A stretch of DNA of 37,774 bases from Micrococcales bacterium (GCA_014763765.1 JACXUT010000012.1:1-37774); one strand, 5' to 3'. Numbered from the stretch's first letter, positions 7,299 to 16,006 are shown. Numbers and translations: made by a program. Notes: generated by a model not told the origin, from the letters alone.

Positions 7299-9305
7299 TC
7301 AGCCCTGCGGCACCGCGCGCAGGAAGTCCTCCAGCAGCGGACCGGAGGTCGTGGACCCGAAGTCGCCCGTCTCCACGAACACCGCCACGGCCAGGTCGCC
7401 GTACCCGGCGATCATCCAGGCGTGGTTCTGCAGCGCGTCGGCGGCGCCGTACTGCGCGGTGCCCGACTTCGCGATGACCTCGGCACCGGGGACGTCCTGG
7501 AGGAAGTCGCCGCCACCCTCCGCGACGACCGCGCGCATCATGGCGCGCAGCGCGTCCGCCTCGCCGGAGGTCAGCGGCTGGTCGGGCTCCGCGGCCGGCG
7601 CCGGCGTGCCGTCCTCGCGCACCAGCCAGGGCGTCACGCGGTGCCCGGCCACCACCGACGCGGCCACCGTCGCCATGCCCAGCGGGGTCGCCTGCACCCG
7701 GGCCTGCCCGATCATCGACGCCGCGTGGTCGGTGCCGCCGGTGTCGTCCGCGGGGACGGAGCCGAGCGCCGCCGCGAACCCCAGGTCGGCGTCGTCGACC
7801 AGCCCGAGGGAGGACGCCGCGTCGGCGAGCGCCTGCTGGGGGGCCAGGTCGGCGGCGGTCAGGAACGCGGTGTTGCAGGACTCGGCGACGGCGGTGCGCA
7901 GCGGGATGTCCCCCAGGGCGTCCGCCGGGTAGCCCGGGTAGTTCTGGAACTCGCGGCCGTCCACGGACGCCGTCGGCGGGCACGTCACCGTGCTGTCGGG
8001 CGTGAGCCCCGCCCGGAGCAGCGCCAGCGAGCTGACCACCTTGAACGTGGACCCCGGCGCGTAGAGGCCGAGCGTCGCGGTCGAGGTCCCGTCGCCGCCC
8101 GGCCCGCTCGCGGCCGCGAGCAGCTCGCCGGTCGAGGGCCGGATCGCGACCACCGCGGCCGCGCTGTCGGTGACGCGGGCCACCACGTCCTCCGCCGCCT
8201 GCTGCACGGCCGGGTCCAGCGTCAGGCGCAGGGGCTCCCCCGGCTGCGGTTCCACGTGGAACAGCTGCCGCTCCTGCGCGCCGCCCGACGTCGCGACGAC
8301 GGTGAGACCGGGCAGGCCCCGCAGCTGCGCGTCGAACTGCTTCTGCAGCCCGCTCAGCCCGGCGAGGTCGCCGGGCCGCACCGCGCCGTCGGACTCCTCG
8401 ACGACCTCGGCGGTCGCGTCGCCGACGGTGCCGAGCACCGGCCGGGCGAACGCGCGGGTCGGGGCGAGCGGCAGGGTCGTGCTGATCGCGTTGACGCCGG
8501 GCAACCCGGAGAGCGCCGCGACGTCGTACGCCGGGTCGTCCGCCCGGACCACGATGGCCTCGACGTAGGCCTTCTCCCCGGCGGCGGCCACCTGCGCGGC
8601 GTACGCCTCCGCGTCCATGCCCAGGGCCGCCGCCAGCCCGCGCGCCGCGCCGTCGGACTCCTGCGCGGTCACCCGCGTCTTGTCGATGCCGATCCGGTAC
8701 ACCGGGCGGGCCTCCACGAGCACCGCGTCGCCGGCACCCAGCACGTCGGCCCGCTCCGCCTGCTCCCGGTGCACCGCCAGCACCTCGGCCGTGGTGAGGT
8801 CCGGCGCGAGCGTCATCGTGCTCCACCGGGCGCGCCACTCGTCGTCGACGCGGACCAGGGACGCGTGCGTCGAGTACGTCCAGTCGTCGTCGCTGCTGTC
8901 GACGTCCCAGGTGAACGCGAGCTCGACCGTCGCCGCGTCCTCGTCGTCGGCCGCCGGCTGGACGTCGCCCGCGGTGACGGCCGGCACCCACGGGTCGAGC
9001 CCCTCGTACGCGCTCACGCGCTGCTCGCCGGCCTCCGCGGCGGTCGCGCCGTCCAGCGGCACGTCCGCGAAGTCACCGGAGGCGATCGCGGCGGCGAGGG
9101 CGTCGGCGGTGTCCTGGCCGTCGTCCGACCCGCCGGAGCACGCCCCGAGCGTCACCACCAGGCCCGCCACGGCCACGACGGCGCCGGTGCGCGACCGGCG
9201 GCGCGCGCCGGACGTGCGCCGCCCCGGAACCTCGCCGCGCCCCGTCCGGACGTCCGCCCGTCCCGTCGCCCCTGCCACCGCTCCCCTGCGCCGCACCGGT
9301 CCCAC
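7299..9305 (-). CDS. Penicillin-binding protein with MecA_N domain, lipoprotein (class B transpeptidase)
   Basis: 668 residues. An Arg-rich N-terminus leads to a hydrophobic stretch ending in the lipobox LGAC with Cys56, so the protein is probably a membrane lipoprotein. Residues about 65-180 match the NTF2-like MecA_N domain, then a PBP-dimer region, then the transpeptidase domain with all three active-site motifs: STFK (Ser419), SCN (Ser476) and KSGT (Lys613). It should cross-link peptidoglycan; relatives with this layout include PBP2a/PbpA-like, often beta-lactam-tolerant, enzymes, but tolerance cannot be judged from sequence. Start is the GTG at 9303-9305, 6 nt after a GGAGGG ribosome binding site. 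It is divergent from the CorC-like gene and lies 167 bp upstream of the riboswitch transcript. Confidence 0.92.
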   Translation of the reverse strand: MGPVRRRGAVAGATGRADVRTGRGEVPGRRTSGARRRSRTGAVVAVAGLVVTLGACSGGSDDGQDTADALAAAIASGDFADVPLDGATAAEAGEQRVSAYEGLDPWVPAVTAGDVQPAADDEDAATVELAFTWDVDSSDDDWTYSTHASLVRVDDEWRARWSTMTLAPDLTTAEVLAVHREQAERADVLGAGDAVLVEARPVYRIGIDKTRVTAQESDGAARGLAAALGMDAEAYAAQVAAAGEKAYVEAIVVRADDPAYDVAALSGLPGVNAISTTLPLAPTRAFARPVLGTVGDATAEVVEESDGAVRPGDLAGLSGLQKQFDAQLRGLPGLTVVATSGGAQERQLFHVEPQPGEPLRLTLDPAVQQAAEDVVARVTDSAAAVVAIRPSTGELLAAASGPGGDGTSTATLGLYAPGSTFKVVSSLALLRAGLTPDSTVTCPPTASVDGREFQNYPGYPADALGDIPLRTAVAESCNTAFLTAADLAPQQALADAASSLGLVDDADLGFAAALGSVPADDTGGTDHAASMIGQARVQATPLGMATVAASVVAGHRVTPWLVREDGTPAPAAEPDQPLTSGEADALRAMMRAVVAEGGGDFLQDVPGAEVIAKSGTAQYGAADALQNHAWMIAGYGDLAVAVFVETGDFGSTTSGPLLEDFLRAVPQG

Positions 9306-9445
9306 GCTCGTCCCTCCGTCGCCGCCCCGCCGTGGGGCACCGCCAGCCTAGGCAGCCTGACCAGCGCCGACAGGCGGTTCCGGACCCGCGTTCGCGGGGG
9401 TGCTGTGCCGATCCTGTGCACGACGCCGCGAACCGCCGTCCCCGG

Positions 9446-9474
9446 TTGACGGCGGGACCCGCGCTGTCTGGAAT
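9446..9474 (+). promoter_or_regulatory. Sigma-70-type promoter for the CorC leader transcript
   Basis: -35 TTGACG (9446-9451), 17-bp spacer, -10 TGGAAT (9469-9474). The predicted start is 9481, exactly the A of the ATG of the leader ORF, which would make that ORF leaderless. It is the best -35/-10 pair noticed in the window. Confidence 0.6.
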
Positions 9475-9480
9475 GGGTGC

Positions 9481-9576
9481 ATGTCGCCTCCCGACCAGCC
9501 CTGCAGTCCCGTGCGGCGAGCCCGCACCCCGCGCACCACCGGCCCGCGCACGACCGGTGAGGGGGCTCGCCGCTGA
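9481..9576 (+). CDS. 31-residue proline-rich leader peptide of the CorC/CNNM gene
   Basis: Short ORF beginning MSPPDQPCSPVRRARTPRTT, six prolines and many Arg/Thr in 31 residues. Its TGA (9574-9576) overlaps the ATG of the next gene as TGATG, and its ATG coincides with the predicted transcription start, so it could be translated as a leaderless ORF and couple translation to the transporter gene. Proline-rich leaders (mgtL, corL) sense Mg2+ or proline supply upstream of Mg2+ transporters in enterobacteria; a similar role here is inference from position only. No homologue is recognised. The alternative is that this is simply an untranslated leader with a chance ORF, since the transporter has its own ribosome binding site (GAGGGGG) inside it. 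Confidence 0.42.
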   Translation: MSPPDQPCSPVRRARTPRTTGPRTTGEGARR

Positions 9577-10964
9577 TGGACTCCGCGACCTGGGGCAGCA
9601 TCGGCCTCGTCCTGCTCTTCATCCTGATCGGCGGCGTCTTCGCCGGCACGGAGATCGCCCTGGTCTCCCTGCGCGAGAGCCAGATCAACCGCCTCGAACG
9701 CCAGAGCGCGCGGGGCGCGCGCGTGGCCTCCGTGGCCCGTGACCCGAACCGGTTCCTCGCCGCCGTGCAGATCGGCGTCACCGTCGCCGGGTTCTTCTCG
9801 GCCGCGTACGGGGCCTCGACCATCGCCCCGTCCTTCGCCCCCGCGCTGGAGGCGCTCGGGCTGTCCGAGGCGCTCGCGGGGTCGGTCGCCCTGGTCGTGC
9901 TGACGCTCGTCATCGCGTACCTGTCCCTCGTGCTCGGGGAGCTGGTGCCCAAGCGCATCGCCCTGCAGCGCTCCGCGAAGGTCGCGCTGGCCGTCGCCCC
10001 GCCGCTCGACCGGTTCGCCACGCTCATGCGGCCCGTGATCTGGCTGCTGTCGGCGTCGACGAACCTGCTCGTGCGGCTGTTCGGCGGCGACCCGCACGCC
10101 ACCAGCGAGGAGATGTCCGAGGCCGAGCTGCGGGACCTCGTCATCGCGCACCAGGGGCTGCCCGAGGACGAGCGCCGCATCCTCGGCGACGTGTTCGAGG
10201 CGACCGACCGGTCCGTGGCCGAGGTCATGCGCCCGCGCGGCGAGGTGCGGTTCCTCGAGGCCGACCTGCTGCTGACGGACGCCCTGGACCGGGTGCGCGA
10301 CCAGCCGTGGTCCCGCTACCCGGTGACGGGCGAGGACTTCGACGACGTGCTCGGGTTCCTGCACATCCGCGAGCTGCTCGACACCCCGGCCCGCCCGGAC
10401 GTGCGGGTGCGCGACGTGATGCGGGAGATCGTCGTGCTGCCGGGGACCAACAAGCTGCTGCCGTCGCTGTCCCGGATGCGCCGCGAGGGCGTGCACATCG
10501 CCGTGGTGGTCGACGAGTACGGCGGCACCGACGGCATCGTCACGCTGGAGGACCTGGTCGAGGAGCTCGTGGGGGACATCCGCGACGAGTACGACATGCC
10601 CGGGTCGTCCGGCCCCGAGGCCCGCGAGGGCGGCTCCCCCGGCTCGTACGACGCCGGCATCACCATCGAGGAGTTCACCGAGCTGACCGGCGTGCTGCTG
10701 GCCGACGGCCCCTACGAGACGGTCGCCGGCTTCGTCGTCGCGCGGCTCGGCCGGCTCGGCGTGGTGGGCGACGCCGTGGAGGTGGACGGCCACCGCATCG
10801 AGGTCACGGCCGTCGACGGCCGGCGCATCGCCCGGGTCCGCGTGGTGCCGCCCCCGGACGAGGCCGTCGTCGCGGCCTCCGGCGGGACCGGGTCCGGCGG
10901 GGAGCGCGACGGCGAGGCGCCCGACGCCACCCGCCGGGCGGACCCGGACGGCACGGCGGGCTGA
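9576..10964 (+). CDS. Hemolysin-family CNNM/CBS/CorC protein
   Basis: 462 residues: a CNNM (DUF21) membrane domain with four hydrophobic segments at about 5-150 (including GVFAGTEIALVSLRESQINRLE), a pair of CBS domains at about 205-330 (RILGDVFEATDRSVAEVM, HIAVVVDEYGGTDGIVTLED), and a CorC_HlyC domain at about 350-435 with the typical GYETVAGFV-like segment (DGPYETVAGFVVARLG). The family handles divalent cations, with several members exporting or importing Mg2+ or Co2+; direct haemolysis is not implied. The tail of about 30 residues is Gly/Asp-rich and unstructured. The ATG overlaps the stop of the leader ORF, and a GAGGGGG ribosome binding site lies about 11 nt upstream. A strong hairpin follows. 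Confidence 0.9.
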   Translation: MDSATWGSIGLVLLFILIGGVFAGTEIALVSLRESQINRLERQSARGARVASVARDPNRFLAAVQIGVTVAGFFSAAYGASTIAPSFAPALEALGLSEALAGSVALVVLTLVIAYLSLVLGELVPKRIALQRSAKVALAVAPPLDRFATLMRPVIWLLSASTNLLVRLFGGDPHATSEEMSEAELRDLVIAHQGLPEDERRILGDVFEATDRSVAEVMRPRGEVRFLEADLLLTDALDRVRDQPWSRYPVTGEDFDDVLGFLHIRELLDTPARPDVRVRDVMREIVVLPGTNKLLPSLSRMRREGVHIAVVVDEYGGTDGIVTLEDLVEELVGDIRDEYDMPGSSGPEAREGGSPGSYDAGITIEEFTELTGVLLADGPYETVAGFVVARLGRLGVVGDAVEVDGHRIEVTAVDGRRIARVRVVPPPDEAVVAASGGTGSGGERDGEAPDATRRADPDGTAG

Positions 10965-10968
10965 CGCG

Positions 10969-11003
10969 ACGGTGCCCGGCCCGGATGCGCGGCCGGGCAC
11001 CGT
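10969..11003. terminator. Strong hairpin terminator after the CorC-like gene
   Basis: Perfect 13-bp inverted repeat, ACGGTGCCCGGCC (10969-10981) and GGCCGGGCACCGT (10991-11003), with a 9-nt loop, beginning 5 nt after the stop codon. There is no T tract, as is usual in actinobacteria. Confidence 0.72.
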
Positions 11004-11073
11004 GGCGCACGCTGGAGCCCACGCCGCCCCGCACGACCGGGCGGACCGGGACGGCAGCGGGAGGAGGGGCACG

Positions 11074-11478
11074 GTGACCGACGTCCACCACCTGCTGCTG
11101 GATCCCGCCCCCCGCTCGGTCGCGACCGGCCGGCACTGGGCGGTGCGCGAGGCGGCCCTCGCCCACGCGACCCCGGAGGCCGCCCGCACCGTCGAGCTGC
11201 TGACCAGCGAGGTCCTCACCAACGCGGTGGTGCACACCCGCCCGCGTCGCCGGATCGCCGTGACCGCCGAGTGCCGGGACGGCTGCGTCCGCGTCGCGGT
11301 GACCGACCCCGACCCGACGCTGCCGCTGGTGCGGCCGCGCCGGGCGGACCGCTCCGGGGGGAACGGCATGCGGATCGTCGCGCAGCTCGCGAGCCGGTGG
11401 GGCATCGACCTGCACCCCGGCGGGGGCAAGACCGTGTGGTTCGAGACGCCCGTCGGGCGCGGGCTCCGGCCGGCCTGA
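11074..11478 (+). CDS. RsbW-like ATP-binding protein (HATPase_c, orphan anti-sigma-factor type)
   Basis: 134 residues forming a single GHKL ATPase fold. The N-box reads ELLTSEVLTNAVVHT (Glu and Asn for ATP/Mg2+), the G1 region DPDPTLP and the G2 box GGNGMRIV. This compact form, without histidine phosphotransfer or receiver domains, is abundant in actinomycetes, where it acts as anti-sigma factor or serine kinase of anti-anti-sigma factors. No sigma factor or antagonist gene is next to it, so its partner is unknown. The start is the GTG at 11074, preceded by GGGAGGAGGGG; an open extension to 10972 runs through the terminator hairpin and was rejected. Confidence 0.85.
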   Translation: MTDVHHLLLDPAPRSVATGRHWAVREAALAHATPEAARTVELLTSEVLTNAVVHTRPRRRIAVTAECRDGCVRVAVTDPDPTLPLVRPRRADRSGGNGMRIVAQLASRWGIDLHPGGGKTVWFETPVGRGLRPA

Positions 11479-11548
11479 GCCGCGCGACCCCGGCCCCGGT
11501 CCGCCCGGGGGCGGAATGCCCGCCGGGGGTCCGTCGTTCGCACCGGGT

Positions 11549-12472
11549 ATGAAGGCTGTCGCGTACGAGACGTTCGGTGGTGCCGAGGTGCTGCGGGTGG
11601 TGGACCGCCCGGAGCCGCACGTCGGCCCCGACTCGGTCCTGGTCAAGGTCGTCGCCGTGGGGCTGAACCCCGTCGACTACAAGATCCGCGAGGGGTACCT
11701 GCAGGGGCTGATCGACACGTACCTGCCCGCCGTCCCCGCGTGGGACGTGGCGGGCGTGGTCGTGAAGCCCGGGCTGGACACCCCGGAGCTGGTCGCGGGC
11801 GACGAGGTGCTGGCCTACGCGCGCAAGGACGTCGTGTCCGACGGCACGCTCGCCGAGTACGTCTCCGTGCCGGTGCGCACGGCGGCGAAGAAGCCCGCCG
11901 GCCTGTCGTTCGAGCAGGCCGCGGCGCTGCCCCTCGCGGGCCTGACCGCGCTGCAGACCGTCCGGCGCTCCGGGCTCGGCGCCGGGTCCACGGTGCTGGT
12001 GCACGCCGCCGCCGGCGGTGTCGGGTCGATCGCGGTGCAGCTCGCGGTGCACGCCGGCGCCCGCGTGGTCGGCACCGCGTCGCCCGGCAACCACGACTAC
12101 CTGCGCGGACTCGGCGCGGAGCCGGTCGCGTACGGCGACGGCCTGGTCGCCGCCGCCCGCGAGCTCGCGCCCGGGGGCTTCGACGTGATCCTCGACTACG
12201 TCGGCGGCGCGGCGATCGACACGGCACCCGACCTGCTCGCCCCGGGCGGCACGGTCGTGTCGATCACCGACGCCCGCGCCCGCGACGAGCTCGGCGGCCA
12301 GTACGTGTGGGTGCGGCCGGACACGACCGACCTCGCCGACCTCGCGGACCTGGCGGCCCGCGGCGTGGTGACGGTCGAGATCGCGGAGACGTTCGACCTG
12401 GAGCACGCGGCCGACGCGTACCGCGCGCTGGAGACCGGGCACACCCGCGGGAAGATCGTCGTCACGGTCTGA
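11549..12472 (+). CDS. NADP-dependent MDR oxidoreductase (quinone oxidoreductase-like)
   Basis: 307 residues. The protein starts MKAVAYETFGG, the standard N-terminus of zinc-free medium-chain reductases. It has the GroES-like domain with GLNPVDYKIREG, then the Rossmann motif HAAAGGVGSIAVQLAVHAGARVVGT at about 150-175, and a C-terminal QHAADAYRALETGHTRGKIVV-like end (EHAADAYRALETGHTRGKIV). No Cys or His ligands of a catalytic zinc are visible. It probably reduces quinones or enals with NADPH in the cytoplasm. The ATG at 11549 lacks a clear ribosome binding site; an in-frame ATG at 11516 follows a GGGGGCGGA stretch and is an alternative, but the family begins at 11549. A two-way hairpin follows the stop. 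Confidence 0.88.
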   Translation: MKAVAYETFGGAEVLRVVDRPEPHVGPDSVLVKVVAVGLNPVDYKIREGYLQGLIDTYLPAVPAWDVAGVVVKPGLDTPELVAGDEVLAYARKDVVSDGTLAEYVSVPVRTAAKKPAGLSFEQAAALPLAGLTALQTVRRSGLGAGSTVLVHAAAGGVGSIAVQLAVHAGARVVGTASPGNHDYLRGLGAEPVAYGDGLVAAARELAPGGFDVILDYVGGAAIDTAPDLLAPGGTVVSITDARARDELGGQYVWVRPDTTDLADLADLAARGVVTVEIAETFDLEHAADAYRALETGHTRGKIVVTV

Positions 12473-12479
12473 CCCGCGC

Positions 12480-12510
12480 CGGCCCGGGCGGCGTCACACC
12501 GCCCGGGCCG
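12480..12510. terminator. Bidirectional hairpin between convergent genes
   Basis: Perfect 12-bp inverted repeat CGGCCCGGGCGG / CCGCCCGGGCCG with a 7-nt loop. It follows the MDR gene by 7 nt and overlaps the last codons of the ABC ATPase gene, whose stop codon (12494-12496) sits in the loop. No T tract. Confidence 0.65.
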
Positions 12511-14089
12511 CCAGCAGGTCCCGGGTCACCGGGTGCCGCGGGGCGTCGAAGACGTCCGCGACGGCGCCCTCCTCGACGACCCGGCCCCCGCTCATCACGA
12601 GCACCCGGTCGCACACGCGGCGCACCACGGCGAGGTCGTGGGAGACCAGCACCATCGCGACGCCGGACGCGCGGCGCAGGTCGACGAGCAGGTCGAGCAC
12701 CGCGGCCTGCACCTGGACGTCGAGCGCCGACACCGGCTCGTCCAGCAGCAGCACCCGCGGGCGCGAGGCCAGCGCACGGGCGATCGCGACGCGCTGCCGC
12801 TGGCCCCCCGACAGCGTCCGGGGCCGCCGGTCGAGCACGTCCCCCGGCAGCCGCACGGCGTCGAGCAGCCGCGCGCACCCGGGGTCGTCGTCGTCGCGCG
12901 GGCCCGGGGCCGTCGCGAGCGCGTCCCGCAGCACCGCCCGGACCGTGAGCCGCGGGTCGACCGCCCCCAGCGGGTCCTGCGGCACCAGCCGGACGCCGGG
13001 GCGCAGGGGCCGGCGCTCCCGCTCGGGCAGCGCCGACCACGGCCGCCCGTCGAGCAGGACCTCCCCGGCGTCGGGGCGGTCGGCCGCGAGCAGCAGCCGG
13101 GCGAGCGTCGTCTTGCCCGAGCCCGACTCGCCGACCAGCCCGACGGCCTCCCCGGCCCGCACCTCGACGTCGACGTCCGCCACCGCGTCCACGCGCCCGC
13201 CGCCCGGCAGCGGGAAGGACCGGCGCAGCGACCGGCCGCTGAGCAGCACCGGCCCGGGCGGCGGCACCGGCCCCGGCCCGTCGCCCAGCCGTGCCGCGGC
13301 GAGCAGCTCCCGGGTGTACGGCTCGCGCGGCTCCGCCAGCACGCGCGCGACGGGCCCGGACTCGACGACGCGACCCTCGTGCAGCACGACGACGCGGTCG
13401 GCGACCCGCGCGACCGCCCCGAGGTCGTGCGTGACGAGGACGACCGCCGTGCCGCGGTCCCGCAGCTCCCCCAGCAGGTCGAGCACCCGCGCCGCGACCG
13501 TCGCGTCGAGCGCGGTGGTGGGCTCGTCCGCGACCAGCAGCGGCGGCCGGGCGACCAGGGCCGACGCGATCAGCGCGCGCTGGCGCATGCCGCCCGAGAG
13601 CTCCGGCGGGCGCTGGCGGACGCGCACCTCCGGCTGCGGCAGGCCGACCTCCGCCAGCGCCGCCAGCACGCGCCGGGTCCGCTCCGGCCGCGGGGCACGG
13701 GGGCGGCGCACCGCGAGGGCCTCCCCGACCTCGGCCCCGACCGTCCGCAGCGGGTCGAGCGAGCCCAGCGCGTCCTGGAGCACCAGGCCCACGTCCCGCC
13801 CCCGGACGGCCCGCCAGGCACGGGACCCGGGCGCGGGGGCGTCCCGGCCGAGCAGCGTGAAGCGGTCGGACCGCACACGCGCCGGGCCGCCCTCCCCCGC
13901 CAGCCCGACGAGGGTGCGCGCCAGCACGGACTTGCCCGCGCCGGACCCGCCGACCACGGCGACGCACTCGCCGGCCGCCACCCGCAGGTCGACGCCGTGC
14001 AGCACGTCGGTCGCGCCGAAGCCCACCCGCAGCCCGGCGACGTCGAGCACCACGGCGCCCGCGCCCCGCGGGACCTCCGGGGCGCTCAC
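12494..14089 (-). CDS. Dipeptide/nickel-type ABC transporter, two fused ATPase domains
   Basis: 531 residues with two complete nucleotide-binding domains, a DppD-DppF fusion. Domain 1 (about 10-250): Walker A GGSGAGKS, signature LSGGMRQRALIASAL, Walker B LLVADEPTTALDA. Domain 2 (about 270-525): GESGSGKT, LSGGQRQRVAIARAL, LLLDEPVSALDV. All catalytic motifs are intact. It powers the two permeases encoded just upstream. The GTG at 14087-14089 overlaps the permease stop as GTGA; the long open extension beyond it is the shadow of the permease gene. It is the last gene of the operon and ends in the two-way hairpin. Confidence 0.92.
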   Translation of the reverse strand: MSAPEVPRGAGAVVLDVAGLRVGFGATDVLHGVDLRVAAGECVAVVGGSGAGKSVLARTLVGLAGEGGPARVRSDRFTLLGRDAPAPGSRAWRAVRGRDVGLVLQDALGSLDPLRTVGAEVGEALAVRRPRAPRPERTRRVLAALAEVGLPQPEVRVRQRPPELSGGMRQRALIASALVARPPLLVADEPTTALDATVAARVLDLLGELRDRGTAVVLVTHDLGAVARVADRVVVLHEGRVVESGPVARVLAEPREPYTRELLAAARLGDGPGPVPPPGPVLLSGRSLRRSFPLPGGGRVDAVADVDVEVRAGEAVGLVGESGSGKTTLARLLLAADRPDAGEVLLDGRPWSALPERERRPLRPGVRLVPQDPLGAVDPRLTVRAVLRDALATAPGPRDDDDPGCARLLDAVRLPGDVLDRRPRTLSGGQRQRVAIARALASRPRVLLLDEPVSALDVQVQAAVLDLLVDLRRASGVAMVLVSHDLAVVRRVCDRVLVMSGGRVVEEGAVADVFDAPRHPVTRDLLAARAV

Positions 14090-14961
14090 GCCCCCACCGT
14101 CCCGAGGCGCCGGCCCAGCACCGTCAGCGCCGCCGCCGTCACCGTGATCGCGAGTCCCGGGAACACCGTCAGCCACCACGCCGTGCCGATGTAGACCCGC
14201 CCGGCGTTGAGCATCGCCCCCCACTCCGGCGACGGCGGCAGCGTGCCGAGACCCAGGAAGCTCAGCGCGCACACCCACACCACGGCCTGCCCGATCCCGA
14301 GCGTGGCCACCGACACCAGCGGCCAGAGCGTGTTGGGCAGCACGTGGCGCGTCAGCACCCGCAGCGGCCCGTGCCCCTCGAGCCGGGCCGCCTCGACGTA
14401 GCCGCTCGCCGTCACGGCGCGCACGCGGCCCCGGAGCATGCGGGCGTACCCGGGGGCGGTCGCGGCGCCGACCGCGAGCACCGACGCCTCGACGCCTGCG
14501 CCCAGCACCGCGACGAGCAGCAGCGCGAGCACCAGCGTCGGCAGCGCGAACAGCACCTCGAGCACCCGGCCGATCGCGGCGTCGAGCCACCGCGGGCCCA
14601 GACCGGCGGCGAAGCCGAGCACGAGCCCGGCACCCACGCCGATGGCGGTGGCCGCGGCGCCGATGCCGAGCGAGGCGCCGGCGCCGTGCACGACGCGGGT
14701 CCAGACGTCGCGCCCGGACTCGTCCGTGCCGAGCCAGTGCCCCGGGCCGGGGGGCGTGAACGCGGCGCGGGCGTCGATGGCGGTCGGGTCGCCGGGGGCG
14801 AGCAGGCCCGGGCGGACGACGGCGACCGCCATGACCAGCACGGCGACCGCCGCGAGGACGCCGGGGGCGCCCAGCGTGCGCACCGCCGCGCGCACGCCAC
14901 GGGCGGCGGGACCCCGGGTCGGGCGCGCGGCGCGGGGACGGCCGGGGGCTGCGGCGCTCAC
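14086..14961 (-). CDS. Dipeptide-type ABC transporter permease (DppC-like)
   Basis: 291 residues, about five to six transmembrane helices, with the N-terminal OppC_N-type segment, the family's GTDESGRDVWTRVVHGA motif at about 70-90 and the EAA loop EAARLEGHGPLRVLTRHVLPN that docks to the ATPase. It pairs with the DppB-like permease upstream; both ends overlap neighbours by 4 bp (GTGA). The N-terminal 30 residues are Arg/Pro-rich and cytoplasmic. The substrate could be peptides, nickel or another small solute; nothing in the window decides this. Confidence 0.9.
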   Translation of the reverse strand: MSAAAPGRPRAARPTRGPAARGVRAAVRTLGAPGVLAAVAVLVMAVAVVRPGLLAPGDPTAIDARAAFTPPGPGHWLGTDESGRDVWTRVVHGAGASLGIGAAATAIGVGAGLVLGFAAGLGPRWLDAAIGRVLEVLFALPTLVLALLLVAVLGAGVEASVLAVGAATAPGYARMLRGRVRAVTASGYVEAARLEGHGPLRVLTRHVLPNTLWPLVSVATLGIGQAVVWVCALSFLGLGTLPPSPEWGAMLNAGRVYIGTAWWLTVFPGLAITVTAAALTVLGRRLGTVGA

Positions 14962-16001
14962 CCGAGCACCGCCGGCTCCCGGGAGGTCGCGGGCGCCCCG
15001 GCCCCCGCGACCTCCGCGGCCGGGCGCAGCCGCGGGTCGAGCAGCCGCTCCACGACGTCCACCAGCAGCATGACCACGACGTACGCGACCGCGACGACGA
15101 CCACCGCGCCGATCACCACGGGGACGTCCCGCTGCATCGTCGCGTCGAGCAGCAGGCGCCCGAGACCGGGCCGGCCGAACAGGGTCTCCACCACCACCGC
15201 GCCGCTGAGCAGCGACCCGAACGCCCAGCCGGACAGCGCGACCGCGGGCAGCACGCCGTGACGCAGCGTGTGGCGCCACAGCACCCGCCCGGGCGAGGCC
15301 CCGCGGGCGCGGGCCGAGGTCGCGAACGGCGCCGCGGCGGCCTCGTCCAGCGAGTCGCGCATGACCTGCCCGAGGAACCCGGCCACCGGCACGGCGAGCG
15401 TCACGGTCGGCAGCACGAGACCGGCGGGGTCGGTGCCGGAGCTGGTCGCCGGGAGCCACCCGAGCGTCGAGGAGAACACCACGATGAGCACCGCGCCGAG
15501 CCAGAAGTGCGGCAGCACGGCGGCGACCACCTCGGCGCCGCGCAGCGCCGCAGCGCACGCGCGCCCGACCGGCCCGGAGGCCCGGGCGGCCGCCGTCGCC
15601 ACCGCGAGCGCGAGCGCCCACGCCAGCGCGAGCGACGCGACCGCGAGCAGCAGCGTGCCGGGCAGCTGCTCCGCCAGCAGGTCGGCGACGGGCACGGTCC
15701 GGGCGTACGACTCCCCGAGGTCGAGGGTCAGCACCCGCCACACCTGCACCGCGTACTGCACGAGCAGCGGCTGGTCGAGCCCGTACCGGGCGCGCGCCGC
15801 GGCGACCGCCTCGGGGCCGGCCTGCGACCCGGGACCGCCGAGGATCGCCTCCGTGGGGTCGCCGCCGGCAGCGCGCAGCGCGAAGAACACCACAGTCGCC
15901 ACCACCCAGGCGACGAGCACGACGGACCCGGCGCGGCGGAGCAGCCAGAGCAGCACCCGCCGCGCCCGCGCCGGCGGCCGCGCCGCCCGCCCCGGGGCCA
16001 C
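14958..16001 (-). CDS. Dipeptide-type ABC transporter permease (DppB-like)
   Basis: 347 residues with the DppB architecture: a first helix after an Arg-rich start, a periplasm-equivalent loop containing ARARYGLDQPLLVQYAVQVW and LGESYARTVPVADLLAEQLP, then five helices and the EAA loop (TSARARGASPGRVLWRHTLR). It forms the translocation pore with the DppC-like protein. The start is uncertain: I chose the GTG at 15999-16001, 5 nt after the stop of the binding-protein gene. A CTG overlapping that stop (16008-16010) would add three residues. The much longer open frame into the binding-protein gene is a shadow. Confidence 0.88.
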   Translation of the reverse strand: MAPGRAARPPARARRVLLWLLRRAGSVVLVAWVVATVVFFALRAAGGDPTEAILGGPGSQAGPEAVAAARARYGLDQPLLVQYAVQVWRVLTLDLGESYARTVPVADLLAEQLPGTLLLAVASLALAWALALAVATAAARASGPVGRACAAALRGAEVVAAVLPHFWLGAVLIVVFSSTLGWLPATSSGTDPAGLVLPTVTLAVPVAGFLGQVMRDSLDEAAAAPFATSARARGASPGRVLWRHTLRHGVLPAVALSGWAFGSLLSGAVVVETLFGRPGLGRLLLDATMQRDVPVVIGAVVVVAVAYVVVMLLVDVVERLLDPRLRPAAEVAGAGAPATSREPAVLG

Positions 16002-16006
16002 GGCCG

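Noticed and set aside
3862-7932. 1356-codon open frame on the plus strand across the HdeD-like, flippase-fusion and riboswitch region
   Set aside because: Composition is Arg/Ala/Gly/Pro-rich nonsense typical of a high-GC shadow frame; another frame holds a clear membrane protein and the minus strand a riboswitch.
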